From contig NZ_SACL01000002.1 of assembly GCF_004005855.1 (NCBI RefSeq), forward strand, positions 124,001 to 188,000: a DNA stretch of 64,000 nt, in the 5' to 3' direction. Source of the stretch: Rhodovarius crocodyli. Its GTDB lineage: Bacteria; Pseudomonadota; Alphaproteobacteria; Acetobacterales; Acetobacteraceae. This document shows, piece after piece, positions 8,744 through 16,813 of the stretch. The notes beneath the pieces were generated by a model that did no database searches, was not told where the DNA came from, and saw nothing but the letters and a program-made list of their open reading frames with translations. Numbering within the stretch: position 1 is the stretch's first letter; every line of letters begins with the position of its first letter. The translations under genes and the position numbers were made by a program.

Positions 8744-9694
8744 TCATGTACCGCGTCGCAACAATAACGTCTCACCCACGTCCGGGTTGCGGAAATCGGC
8801 AGATTTCTTGCTTTTTTGTAAACGAAGCACTGGTTCGTCGATGGCTTCCTGCGTCAGTTTGAACACGCCGTGATGCATCGCGATGGCCGTCCGGGCACGC
8901 AGGGCCTGCTGTGCCTCCACGGCCTGTTCGGGGGTGATATGCACCGCCTGCATGAACCAGTGCGGCTCATAGGCGCCGATAGGAATCAACGCAGCGTCGA
9001 ACGGGCCCAGTGTCTCGCCGATCACTGACAGATGCGACCCCCAGGCTGTATCTCCGACAAAACACAACCTGAATCCGCCCGGCAGTTCGAGCGCGAAACC
9101 GCCCCAGAGGCTGCGGCTGTGGTCGAAGGGCGTGCGGGCGGCGAAGTGCCGGGCGGGCGTGAAGGTGGCGACGGCACCACCGGGCAGGGTTGTGCTCTGC
9201 CCCCAGTCCAGTTCCGTCGCGCCCGGTATGCCCCAGCGCGCCAGGCGCGCCCGGTTGCCGAGCCCCGTGGCGATGAAGGGCGCGTCCCGCCGATGCAGCC
9301 GCCGCAGGGTCGGGCGGTCCATGTGGTCGTAATGCGCGTGGGACAGCAGCACGGCGTCGATCTTCGGCAGCGCGTCCCAGGCCAGGCCCGGGTCGCGAAC
9401 GCGCCTGGGGCCGGCCCAGCCCACGGGCGAGCAGCGGGCCGACCAGATGGGGTCGGTCAGCAGCGTCACCTCCGGCGTGCGGATCAGGAAGGTGGCGTGG
9501 CCGATATTGGTGATGGCCACCTCGCCGGGGCCGGGCTCCGGGCGAGGGTAGGGGGTGTTCTCGATCCGCGCGGGCCAGGGCGTGCCGCCGCCCTCGCGGA
9601 TCATGCGCACCAAGTTGCGGAAGCTCTGCCCGCCCCGGCTGCCGTCGGGGTTCAGGAACCGCCCGTCGCGGCGCGGGGCGGGGCCAAGGGTCAC
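8744..9694 (-). CDS. MBL-fold metal-dependent hydrolase, NAPE-PLD/RomA-like
   Basis: 316-residue metallo-beta-lactamase-fold hydrolase. The zinc motif HAHYDHMD is intact, followed by CFVGDTAWGSH and IAMHHGVFKL, which supply later ligands. The segment TDPIWSARCSPVGWAGP is typical of the N-acyl-phosphatidylethanolamine phospholipase D and RomA branch. There is no signal peptide, so it is cytoplasmic or peripheral. It sits 4 bp downstream of the DUF815 ATPase gene and is probably co-transcribed with it. Its substrate is unknown; a phosphodiester or lactone is likely. Confidence 0.86.
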   Translation of the reverse strand: MTLGPAPRRDGRFLNPDGSRGGQSFRNLVRMIREGGGTPWPARIENTPYPRPEPGPGEVAITNIGHATFLIRTPEVTLLTDPIWSARCSPVGWAGPRRVRDPGLAWDALPKIDAVLLSHAHYDHMDRPTLRRLHRRDAPFIATGLGNRARLARWGIPGATELDWGQSTTLPGGAVATFTPARHFAARTPFDHSRSLWGGFALELPGGFRLCFVGDTAWGSHLSVIGETLGPFDAALIPIGAYEPHWFMQAVHITPEQAVEAQQALRARTAIAMHHGVFKLTQEAIDEPVLRLQKSKKSADFRNPDVGETLLLRRGT

Positions 9695-9698
9695 TGCT

Positions 9699-10553
9699 TC
9701 ACCCTTTCACGCCCAGCCGGCCGGCCAGGTCCTGGATGAACTGCCAGGCCACGCGCCCGGAGCGCCCGCCGCGCGTGACGGACCACTCCACGGCGGCCTT
9801 GCGCAACTCCTCCTGCCCGATCGGCAGCTTCATGACCTCGGCATAGCCCTCGATCATGGCGAAGAACGTGTCCTGGTCGGTGTTGTGGAAGCCCACCCAC
9901 AGGCCGAAGCGGTCGGAGAGCGAGACCTTCTCCTCCACCGCCTCACCAGGGTTGATGGCGGTGCTGCGCTCATTCTCCATCATGTCGCGCGGCATCAGGT
10001 GGCGTCGGTTGGAGGTGGCGTAGAACAGGACATTGGCCGGCCGGCCCTCGATCCCGCCATCCAGCACCGACTTCAGCGCCTTGTAGTCGGCGTCCTCACG
10101 CTCGAAGGACAGGTCGTCGCAGAAGACCAGGGCGCGGCGGGACTGCCCGCGCAGGATGTTCAGCAGCTCGGGCAGGGTCGAGATGTCCTCGCGCTGGATT
10201 TCTATGAGCGCCAGGCTGCCGGGGTATGCCTCGTTGGCGGCGGCGTGGGCCGCCTTGACCAGAGAGGACTTGCCGGTGCCGCGGGCACCCCACAGCATGG
10301 CGTTGTTGGCCGTGAAGCCCTGCGCGAAGCGCATCGTGTTGGTCAGCAGAATATCCTTCTGCCGCTCGATGCCCTTCAGCAGGACGAGGTCCACGCGGGA
10401 TACCTTGGGAACCGGCGACAGGCGCGCCGGCGGGCCGGGGTGCCACACGAAGGCATCGGCGCCCGTCAGGGTGGGGGTTTCCTCCTGGCGTGGCGCCATG
10501 CGCTCCAGGGCCTCGGCGATGCGGAGGAGAAGGGCGTCGTTCAGGCTGCTCAT
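9699..10553 (-). CDS. DUF815-family AAA ATPase
   Basis: 284-residue ATP-binding protein of the DUF815 family, common in alphaproteobacteria. Walker A is GARGTGKS at 89-96, a Walker B-like segment is ALVFCDDLSFE, and sensor-like ATSNRRHLMPRDM follows. The cellular role of the family is poorly known. It is transcribed away from yajC and toward the MBL hydrolase. Length and motif order are normal for the family. Confidence 0.88.
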   Translation of the reverse strand: MSSLNDALLLRIAEALERMAPRQEETPTLTGADAFVWHPGPPARLSPVPKVSRVDLVLLKGIERQKDILLTNTMRFAQGFTANNAMLWGARGTGKSSLVKAAHAAANEAYPGSLALIEIQREDISTLPELLNILRGQSRRALVFCDDLSFEREDADYKALKSVLDGGIEGRPANVLFYATSNRRHLMPRDMMENERSTAINPGEAVEEKVSLSDRFGLWVGFHNTDQDTFFAMIEGYAEVMKLPIGQEELRKAAVEWSVTRGGRSGRVAWQFIQDLAGRLGVKG

Positions 10554-10659
10554 GCCTTCCGCTTTGGCGGCAATCCGGCCGGCCGTCCAGCGGGCGAACT
10601 TGACGGGGCCGGGCGGGCCGCTAGGTTCCGCCCCACATTATTTGCCGGAGCCCCGACAC

Positions 10660-10998
10660 ATGTTCATCTCCCCCGCCTTCGCCCAGGACGCCGCCGCCCC
10701 GGGCGCCGCCGGCATGGTGATGCAGCTTGCGCCGCTGATCCTGATCTTCGTGGTGTTCTATTTCCTGCTGATCCGCCCGCAGCAGAAGAAGGCCAAGGAG
10801 CATCGCGCGATGCTCGAGACCCTGAAGCGCGGCGACCGCGTGATCACCGCCGGCGGCATCGTCGCCGTGGTGAAGAAGGTGACCGAGGGCTCCGACGAGA
10901 TCGAGGCCGACATCGCGCCGAACGTCACGGTAAAGCTGGTGCGCGGCATGATCCAGAGCGTGATCCGCCCCGAGGCCGCGAACGACACCAAGGCCTGA
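10660..10998 (+). CDS. yajC: preprotein translocase accessory subunit YajC
   Basis: 112-residue membrane protein. One transmembrane helix at about 21-37 (LAPLILIFVVFYFLLI) is followed by the diagnostic RPQQKKAKEH and a beta-rich cytoplasmic tail (LKRGDRVITAGGIVAVV). YajC associates with SecDF in protein export. The start is the ATG of MFISPAFAQ; an open frame extends far upstream but only opposite DUF815. secD is not adjacent on this side, as the gene is followed by its own terminator. Confidence 0.96.
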   Translation: MFISPAFAQDAAAPGAAGMVMQLAPLILIFVVFYFLLIRPQQKKAKEHRAMLETLKRGDRVITAGGIVAVVKKVTEGSDEIEADIAPNVTVKLVRGMIQSVIRPEAANDTKA

Positions 10999-11017
10999 TC
11001 CGAAGGGCCTTTCCGCG

Positions 11018-11047
11018 AAAAGCCGGCGCCTGTCGCCGGCTTTTTTT
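11018..11047 (+). terminator. Rho-independent terminator after yajC
   Basis: AAAGCCGGCG and CGCCGGCTTT form a strong hairpin followed by seven T residues, about 20 bp past the yajC stop. Confidence 0.92.
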
Positions 11048-11056
11048 GTGCGTGCG

Positions 11057-11245
11057 TCAGGGCTTCCTGAACAGCGCGTCCGCCGCCGCCATCGAGGATT
11101 TCCGCCCGGCCATGGCGGCCTCGGCGCGGGCGATCTCGGCCTTCAGCGCCCGCAGATGCGCCTCGAAATCGCCCACCGACCAGCCGTCGTAGTTCTTCGG
11201 TGCCAGGGCCGCGTCGGTTTTGCGGGGCGCTTCCTCTTCCATCAT
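11057..11245 (-). CDS. DUF1192-family small protein
   Basis: 62-residue protein starting at the ATG at 11245, six bases after an AGGAG site; an earlier in-frame ATG at 11260 is less well placed. The pattern GWSVGDFEAHLRALKAEIARAEAAM is the short coiled-coil of the alphaproteobacterial DUF1192 family, of unknown function. It is convergent with yajC and divergent from the trcR-like gene. Confidence 0.8.
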   Translation of the reverse strand: MMEEEAPRKTDAALAPKNYDGWSVGDFEAHLRALKAEIARAEAAMAGRKSSMAAADALFRKP

Positions 11246-11405
11246 GCCTGTCTCCTGCATGCCCGGCTTTGACCGCGGGCGCTTCCGTGAGTATAGCGTT
11301 GCCCAGCGGTGGCGACATCCTCGCCTCCCCCCGTGTTACCGCGTGCCGGCACGGGCCGCAGATCCCCTGCGCGGCGTCAGGCGCGCACAGGATGGATCGG
11401 TTCCC

Positions 11406-11978
11406 ATGGTGCAAGTTCTGATGCCGAAGGCCACAGCGGTGTGGCTGATCGAGAAGACCTCGCTGACCTTCGAGCAGGTGGCGGATTTCGTCGGCATGCA
11501 CCCGTTGGAAGTCCAGGCCATCGCGGATGGCGAGGTGGCGCAGGGCATCGTGGGTTTCGACCCCGTGGCGTCCGGCCAGCTGACGCGTGAGGAAATCGAG
11601 CGCTGCGAGAAGGACTCCAACCGCCGCCTCGCGATGTCCCGCCCCTCGATCGAGCTGCCGAAGCCCAAGGGCAAGGGCGCGCGCTATACCCCGGTCTCCA
11701 AGCGCAATGACCGCCCGGACGGCATCGCCTGGCTGCTGCGCCACTATCCGCAGCTGTCCGATGCGCAGCTGGGCAAGCTGCTGGGCACCACCAAGGACAC
11801 CATCCAGAAGGTGCGCGACAAGAGCCACTGGAACAGCGCGAACATCAAGGCGCGTGATCCCGTGATCCTGGGCCTGTGCACCCAGACGCAGCTGAACAAC
11901 GCCCTGATGGAGGCCGGCGAGAAGCCCGGCGCCATCCCCCCGCCGGCCCCCGTGCCGGATGGCGAGGACGAGGCCTGA
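11406..11978 (+). CDS. DUF1013 / TrcR-type cell-cycle transcriptional regulator
   Basis: 190-residue alphaproteobacterial protein. Conserved family stretches include MPKATAVWLIEKTSLTFEQV near the start, QVADFVGMHPLEVQ (helix-turn-helix-like) and LGKLLGTTKDTIQKVRD. In Caulobacter the family is named TrcR, a cell-cycle transcriptional regulator. The start ATG is that of MVQVLMPK. A strong terminator follows 10 bp past the stop, so it is monocistronic. Confidence 0.88.
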   Translation: MVQVLMPKATAVWLIEKTSLTFEQVADFVGMHPLEVQAIADGEVAQGIVGFDPVASGQLTREEIERCEKDSNRRLAMSRPSIELPKPKGKGARYTPVSKRNDRPDGIAWLLRHYPQLSDAQLGKLLGTTKDTIQKVRDKSHWNSANIKARDPVILGLCTQTQLNNALMEAGEKPGAIPPPAPVPDGEDEA

Positions 11979-11987
11979 GCCTTCCGG

Positions 11988-12018
11988 ATCCGGCGCCTGG
12001 AGAGGGCGCCGGATTTTT
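11988..12018 (+). terminator. Rho-independent terminator after the DUF1013 gene
   Basis: ATCCGGCGCC and GGCGCCGGAT form a perfect 10-bp stem with a short loop and a T run. Confidence 0.92.
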
Positions 12019-12025
12019 CTTGACC

Positions 12026-12060
12026 TGCATGTAAATGTAAATCACATATACATACATGCA
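12026..12060. promoter_or_regulatory. inverted repeat overlapping the DUF2306 start codon
   Basis: TGCATGTA (12026-12033) and TACATGCA (12053-12060) are perfect 8-bp inverted arms. The right arm contains the ATG of the next gene. TTGACC at 12020-12025 looks like a -35 element and TATACA at 12047-12052 like a -10, but the 21-bp gap is long. An operator that blocks transcription or initiation would fit. There is little room for a Shine-Dalgarno site, so the mRNA may be leaderless. Confidence 0.5.
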
Positions 12061-12439
12061 GCCCCTCCTCTCCGCCTCGCCCCTCGTCCAGATCCACGCC
12101 TTCGCCGCGCTGGCGGCTCTCGGCCTCGGCGCCTGGCAGCTCAGCCGGCCGAAATACGGCCTCTCGCACCGGGTGCGGGGCTGGCTGTGGGTGGGGCTGA
12201 TGGCGGTGGTCGCGCTGAGTGCCTTCGGCATCCGCACCCATGGCGGGTTTTCCTGGATCCACCTGCTGGCCATCTTCGTGCTGGTGCAATTGCCGGTGGC
12301 GGTGCTGCACATGCGGCGCGGCCGGGTTCGGGCACATCGCAACGCCATGGTCGGTCTGTTCGTCGGCGCGCTGGTGATCGCGGGCGCCTTCACCCTGCTG
12401 CCCGGGCGGATCATGCATCAGCTGGTATTCGGCGGGTAA
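12056..12439 (+). CDS. DUF2306-like four-helix membrane protein
   Basis: 127-residue inner-membrane protein with about four hydrophobic helices (VQIHAFAALAALGLGAWQL, GWLWVGLMAVVALSAFGI, IHLLAIFVLVQLPVAVLHM and a C-terminal helix). Conserved histidines in IHAFAA, SHRVRGW and AHRNAM match the DUF2306 pattern. Its function is unknown; the histidines suggest haem or metal binding. Its promoter region carries an inverted repeat that includes the start codon. Confidence 0.75.
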   Translation: MQPLLSASPLVQIHAFAALAALGLGAWQLSRPKYGLSHRVRGWLWVGLMAVVALSAFGIRTHGGFSWIHLLAIFVLVQLPVAVLHMRRGRVRAHRNAMVGLFVGALVIAGAFTLLPGRIMHQLVFGG

Positions 12440-12499
12440 TGCTTGCCTGTTTTTCGTCCATAGGTTGTGATGACGCTTCGGTGATCGCCAGGAGTGTTC

Positions 12500-13291
12500 A
12501 TGCCCCGCCCCGCCAGAATGGCCCGCGGTTTCGAGGATGCCTCAGGGCAGATGCTGCTGGAGGCGCCCTTCGCCTCGACCACCGTTCCCGCCCATGCACC
12601 CACCCTGGCGCCGGCGCCCCCGCCGGGGCATGACGGCCACCGCGCCCGCATGCGCCAGCGCCTGCTGACGGCAGGCCCCACCGCCCTGCTGGACCATGAG
12701 ATGCTGGAGATGGTGCTGTTCCTGGCCCTGCCGCGCCGGGACACCAAGCCCATCGCCCGCGCCCTGCTGGCGCGTTTCGGTGACTACCCGGCCGTGATCG
12801 CCGCCCCGCCCGAGAGCCTGCGCGAGGTGGAGGGCATGGGCGACGCCGCCATCGCCGCGCTGAAGCTGGTGCAGGGTGCCGCGCTGCGGCTCTCCACCGC
12901 CGAGGTGAAGCAGATGCAGGTGCTGAACAACTGGCAGCGCCTGATGGACCACCTGACCGCCGTGCTGGCGCGCGAACCCATCGAGCAGTTCCGCGTGCTG
13001 TTCCTGGACAGCAAGAACCGCCTGATCGCCGATGAGGCGCAGGCGCGCGGCACGGTGAACCACACGCCCGTCTACCCGCGCGAGGTGGTGAAGCGCGCGC
13101 TGGAGCTGAACGCCACCGCGCTGATCCTGGTGCACAACCATCCCTCGGGCGACCCGACGCCCAGCCGCGCGGACATCGAGATGACCGAGGAAGTGCGCCA
13201 CGCCGCCGAGGCGCTGGGCATCGTGCTGCATGACCATGTGATCGTGGGGAAGGGCGTCACCCTCTCTTTCCGGCGGGAAGGGCTGCTGTAA
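12500..13291 (+). CDS. radC: RadC family protein (JAB/MPN domain)
   Basis: 263-residue protein. The N-terminal helix-hairpin-helix region (LRQRLLTAG-type start, SLREVEGMGDAAIAALKL) precedes the JAB metalloprotease-like motif LVHNHPSGDPTPSRAD. The start ATG at 12500 lies six bases after AGGAG; an in-frame GTG two codons upstream is less likely. RadC proteins were once linked to repair, but their true activity is unresolved. A Pro/Ala-rich 50-residue N-terminal extension is present. Confidence 0.93.
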   Translation: MPRPARMARGFEDASGQMLLEAPFASTTVPAHAPTLAPAPPPGHDGHRARMRQRLLTAGPTALLDHEMLEMVLFLALPRRDTKPIARALLARFGDYPAVIAAPPESLREVEGMGDAAIAALKLVQGAALRLSTAEVKQMQVLNNWQRLMDHLTAVLAREPIEQFRVLFLDSKNRLIADEAQARGTVNHTPVYPREVVKRALELNATALILVHNHPSGDPTPSRADIEMTEEVRHAAEALGIVLHDHVIVGKGVTLSFRREGLL

Positions 13292-13300
13292 CGTGGCCGC

Positions 13301-14446
13301 ATGAACGCAGCCAACCCGAACTCCCCCGCCCCCCTTGGCGAGGACGCCCGTCGCGTCCAGCGCCCCTCCACCGATCCCTTCCTGTTCCGCCCCATCACGC
13401 TGCGCGGCGTGACCGCGCGCAACCGCATCATGCTGGCGCCGCTGTGCGAGTATTCGGCGACGGACGGCGTGGCCAATGACTGGCACATGGTGCATCTGGG
13501 CGCGCGCGCCATCGGCGGCGCCGGCATCATCTGCACCGAGGCCACCCATGTCTCCGCCGAGGGGCGCATCACCCCCCATTGCCTGGGCCTGTGGAACGAG
13601 ACCCAGCGCGACGCGCTGGCCAGGATCGTGGATTTCGTGGTGGCGCAGGGCGCCACGCCCGCGATCCAGATCGGCCATGCCGGGCGCAAGGCCTCCGTCG
13701 GCCGCCCCTGGGAGGGTGGCGGGCCGCTGACCCCCGACCAGGGCGGCTGGCAGACCATCGCCCCCTCCGCCCAGCCTTTCACCCAGGCCTATCCCACGCC
13801 GCGCGCCATGACGAAGGCCGATATCGCGCGCGTGACGGGCGAATTCGTGCACAGCGCCAAGCTGGCCCGCCAGGCCGGCTTCCAGATCGCGGAGCTGCAC
13901 GGCGCCCACGGCTATCTGCTGCACCAGTTCCTGTCGCCGCTGGTGAATGACCGCCAGGACGAATACGGCGGCAGCCTGGAGAACCGTGCCCGCTTCCTGC
14001 TGGAGGTGGTGCGCGCCGTCCGCACCGAATGGCCGAAGGAACTGCCGCTGTTCGTGCGGCTGTCCTGCACGGATTGGGTGGATGGCGGGCTGACGGGCGA
14101 TGAGTCGGTCGAGCTGTGCCGCATGCTGGCCGCGACCGGCGAGGTGGACCTGATCGACGCCAGCACCGGCGGCGCCGACCCCCGCCAGAGCATCCGGGCC
14201 TTTCCCGGCTACCAGGTCTCCTATGCCGAGCGCATCCGGCGCGAGGCGGGCATCGCCACCGGCGCCGTCGGCATGATCAACACGCCCGACCTGGCCGAGG
14301 AGATCCTGGCCAATGGCCGGGCGGACCTGATCATCATGGGGCGCAAGCTGATGGCGGACCCGCACTGGCCGCTGAAGGCCGCGGTTGCCCTGCGCGCCCA
14401 GGCCCCCTGGGTGCCGCAGTATGAACGCGCGGCGCCGATGGCCTGA
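13301..14446 (+). CDS. NADH:flavin oxidoreductase, Old Yellow Enzyme family
   Basis: 381-residue FMN-dependent ene-reductase of the OYE class (YqjM-like). It shows ITLRGVTARNRIMLAPLCEYSA at the start, IQIGHAGRKAS, and HGAHGYLLHQFLSPLVNDR with the active-site His pair region. A C-terminal phosphate-binding GMINTPDLAEEIL precedes DLIIMGRKLMADP. It would reduce activated C=C bonds with NAD(P)H. It begins 9 bp after radC and may be co-transcribed. A perfect 28-bp palindrome follows the gene. Confidence 0.92.
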   Translation: MNAANPNSPAPLGEDARRVQRPSTDPFLFRPITLRGVTARNRIMLAPLCEYSATDGVANDWHMVHLGARAIGGAGIICTEATHVSAEGRITPHCLGLWNETQRDALARIVDFVVAQGATPAIQIGHAGRKASVGRPWEGGGPLTPDQGGWQTIAPSAQPFTQAYPTPRAMTKADIARVTGEFVHSAKLARQAGFQIAELHGAHGYLLHQFLSPLVNDRQDEYGGSLENRARFLLEVVRAVRTEWPKELPLFVRLSCTDWVDGGLTGDESVELCRMLAATGEVDLIDASTGGADPRQSIRAFPGYQVSYAERIRREAGIATGAVGMINTPDLAEEILANGRADLIIMGRKLMADPHWPLKAAVALRAQAPWVPQYERAAPMA

Positions 14447-14455
14447 GGAGCGATA

Positions 14456-14483
14456 GACCCGATAGGCAATTGCCTATCGGGTC
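14456..14483. terminator. 28-bp perfect palindrome after the OYE gene
   Basis: The arm GACCCGATAGGCAA at 14456-14469 is followed at once by its exact reverse complement. It lies 9 bp past the OYE stop. As RNA it would fold into a strong hairpin, but no T run follows. It may be a transcript-end hairpin or a protein-binding site. A second small hairpin (GCTGCC/GGCAGC, 14516-14532) lies downstream. Confidence 0.55.
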
Positions 14484-14535
14484 GATCAGAACCGTCGATT
14501 GGTTCTATTAACCGGGCTGCCTTACAGGCAGCGGC

Positions 14536-14622
14536 ATGGATCACCTCATTTCCAAGCCATCCGGCTGTCTCTTCATTGTGCTGGCCTGCCTGGTTCTCGT
14601 CCTGGCCTATGCGTTTCTCTGA
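14536..14622 (+). CDS. possible 28-residue single-pass membrane peptide
   Basis: A short frame encodes a polar N-terminus (MDHLISKPSG) followed by a hydrophobic helix (CLFIVLACLVLVLAYAFL) up to the stop. That is the architecture of small membrane proteins such as respiratory-complex accessory peptides. It overlaps the end of the convergent MFS gene by 16 bp. No clear Shine-Dalgarno site is seen; a GCTGCC/GGCAGC hairpin lies immediately upstream. It is unrecognised, and chance is not excluded. Confidence 0.4.
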   Translation: MDHLISKPSGCLFIVLACLVLVLAYAFL

Positions 14623-15797
14623 AGGCCGAGGCCGGGTGAGGGGCGGCGGTCCAGCGCGGCGCTGACCAGCGTCAGCACCAGCGCGCCCGCCACCATCAGC
14701 CCGCCGATCCAGGGCGTCGCGATCAGCCCCAGCGGGCTGTCCACCACCATCCCGCCGATCCAGGCGCCCAGCGCGATGCCCAGGTTGAAGGCCGCGATGT
14801 TGAGCGCGGAGGCCACATCCACCGCCCCCGGCCGGAAGCGCTGCGCCAGTTGCACCACATAAAGCTGCAGCCCCGGCACATTGGCGAAGGACAGGAAGCC
14901 CAGCGCCGCCAGCGTGGCCAGCGCCCAGAGCGGTGAGACGGCGGTGACCGAGAACAGCACCAGCACCGCCGCCTGGGCCGCGAACAGCCAGCCCAGCGCC
15001 CGCACCGGGTCACGGTCCGCCAGCCTGCCGCCCGCCAGGTTCCCGGCCGCGATGGCCAGCCCGTAGAGCACCAGGATCAGGCTGACCGCACCGGACGAGA
15101 ACCCCGTCACGCGCTCCAGCATCGCGGCCAGGAAGGTGAAGGTGACGAAGGTGCCGCCATAGCCCAGCGCCGTCATGCCGAAGGCCAGCAGCAGGCGGCC
15201 GCTGCCCAGCACGCGCAGCTGGTCCGGCAGCCCGGCCGGGGCCGCGCGCGACAGCCGGCGGGGCAGCAGGGCGGCGATGCCCAGCAGCGCCACCACGCCC
15301 AGCCCCGCCACGGCCCAGAAGGTAGCCCGCCAGCCCAGCGACTGGCCGATGAAGGTGCCGAGCGGCACGCCGGTCACGATGGCCACCGTCAGCCCCATGA
15401 ACATCAGCGCGATGGCCGAGGCACGCCGGTCCTCCGGCACCAGATCCGCCGCGATGGTCGCCCCCACCGAGAAGAACACGCCATGCGCGAAGGCCGAGAC
15501 GACGCGCGCCACCAGCAGGGTGGCGTAGTCGGGGCTAAGGGCGGCGGCCGTATTGCCCGCGACGAACAGCAGCATCAGCCCCAGCAGCAGCGCCTTGCGC
15601 GGCAGCCGCCCGGTCAGCGCGGTGATGACCGGCGCGCCGAACGTCACACCCAGCGCATAGACGCTGACGATGAGGCCGGCGAGCGGCAGGGTGATGCCGA
15701 GATCCTGCGCCACGGTGGGCAGCAGGCCGACGATGACGAATTCCGTGGTGCCGATCGCATAGGCCGCGATGGTCAGCGCAAACAGGGCAAGGGGCAT
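14607..15797 (-). CDS. MFS transporter, DHA1 (AraJ/YdhP-like)
   Basis: 396-residue, 12-helix inner-membrane permease. The start is taken at MPLALFALTIAAYAIG; a frame extending 12 codons upstream begins with a polar stretch unlike the family. Motif A-like sequence is GAPVITALTGRLPRKALL, and TEFVIVGLLPTVAQDLGI is typical of the DHA1 sugar or drug efflux branch. It is divergent from a LysR regulator across a LysR-type box, so its expression is probably controlled by that protein. Confidence 0.88.
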   Translation of the reverse strand: MPLALFALTIAAYAIGTTEFVIVGLLPTVAQDLGITLPLAGLIVSVYALGVTFGAPVITALTGRLPRKALLLGLMLLFVAGNTAAALSPDYATLLVARVVSAFAHGVFFSVGATIAADLVPEDRRASAIALMFMGLTVAIVTGVPLGTFIGQSLGWRATFWAVAGLGVVALLGIAALLPRRLSRAAPAGLPDQLRVLGSGRLLLAFGMTALGYGGTFVTFTFLAAMLERVTGFSSGAVSLILVLYGLAIAAGNLAGGRLADRDPVRALGWLFAAQAAVLVLFSVTAVSPLWALATLAALGFLSFANVPGLQLYVVQLAQRFRPGAVDVASALNIAAFNLGIALGAWIGGMVVDSPLGLIATPWIGGLMVAGALVLTLVSAALDRRPSPGLGLQRNA

Positions 15798-15881
15798 GGT
15801 TCGATGTCCGCAAGGGGATGTGTTGCGGTGCAAGATGCGTCCGCCTCGCTTGCGTCGGTATGCGCGATAATGGACGAATGG

Positions 15882-15900
15882 CTGTGAACTGAATTCACAG
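15882..15900. promoter_or_regulatory. LysR-type operator between MFS and LysR genes
   Basis: CTGTGAA and TTCACAG are perfect 7-bp inverted arms around CTGAA, giving a T-N11-A LysR box. It ends 7 bp before the lysR-type start codon, so autorepression is likely. Confidence 0.65.
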
Positions 15901-15907
15901 GGGCGCC

Positions 15908-16813
15908 ATGGACAACCGGGCAGGGGAAATGCAGGTCTTCGCCACGGCGGCGGAGCTCGCCAGCTTCTCGGCGGCCGGCAGGCGGCTGCGCATGTCGCCC
16001 TCGGCCGTCAGCAAGCTGGTGACGCGCCTGGAGGACCGGCTGGGGGTGCGGCTGCTGACGCGCTCCACTCGCGCGCTGCAGCTGACGGTGGAGGGGGAGG
16101 CCTTTCTGACCCGCGCCCGCCGCATCCTGGCCGAGATCGAGGAGGCGGAGCGGCTGGTCACGGGCGATGCCCAGCCGCGCGGGCGGCTCAGGGTCAATGC
16201 CTCGGTGGGGTTCGGGGTGCGCTGCGTGCTGCCGGTGGTGCCTGAGTTCCTGCGCCTGTATCCGCATGTCGAGCTGGATCTGTCCCTGACCGACACGGTG
16301 ATCGACCTGCTGGAGGAGCGCACGGACATCGCGCTGCGCGCCGGGCCGCTGCGCGATTCAACGCTGATGGCGCGCAAGCTGATGGAAAGCCCGCGCGTGA
16401 TCGTGGCCTCGCCCGCCTATCTGGCGCGCCACGGCACGCCGCAGCGCCCGGAGGATCTGGACCACCACAACTGCCTGCGCTTCAACTTCCGCCGCCTGGT
16501 GGATGACTGGCCCTTCCGCATCGACGGCCGCCAGGTGACGCGGGCCGTGCCCGGCAACCTGTACGGCAATACCGGCGACATGCTGCTGCGCCTGTGCCTG
16601 GACGGGGTGGGGCTGGCGCGCGTGGGCCGGTTCCACGCCCAGCCCTGGATCGAGGAGGGGCGGCTGGTGCCGGTGCTGGAGGACTACAACGCCGGCGACA
16701 TCGAGATCATCCATGCCCTGTTCGTGGGGCATGAGCACATGGCCGCGCGGGTGCGCGCCTTCATCGACTTCCTGGCGGAACGGGTGGGTCAGCCCCGCAT
16801 CACGGCCGCATAG
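15908..16813 (+). CDS. LysR family transcriptional regulator
   Basis: 301-residue regulator. The N-terminal winged helix-turn-helix (QVFATAAELASFSAAGRRLR, SPSAVSKLVTRLEDRLG) and the following linker helix are standard, as is the substrate-binding domain from about residue 90. It resembles the LTTR subgroup that often controls divergent efflux pumps or oxidoreductases. Its start lies just downstream of an inverted-repeat box. The 3' end overlaps the convergent dehydrogenase gene by 25 bp. Confidence 0.92.
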   Translation: MDNRAGEMQVFATAAELASFSAAGRRLRMSPSAVSKLVTRLEDRLGVRLLTRSTRALQLTVEGEAFLTRARRILAEIEEAERLVTGDAQPRGRLRVNASVGFGVRCVLPVVPEFLRLYPHVELDLSLTDTVIDLLEERTDIALRAGPLRDSTLMARKLMESPRVIVASPAYLARHGTPQRPEDLDHHNCLRFNFRRLVDDWPFRIDGRQVTRAVPGNLYGNTGDMLLRLCLDGVGLARVGRFHAQPWIEEGRLVPVLEDYNAGDIEIIHALFVGHEHMAARVRAFIDFLAERVGQPRITAA

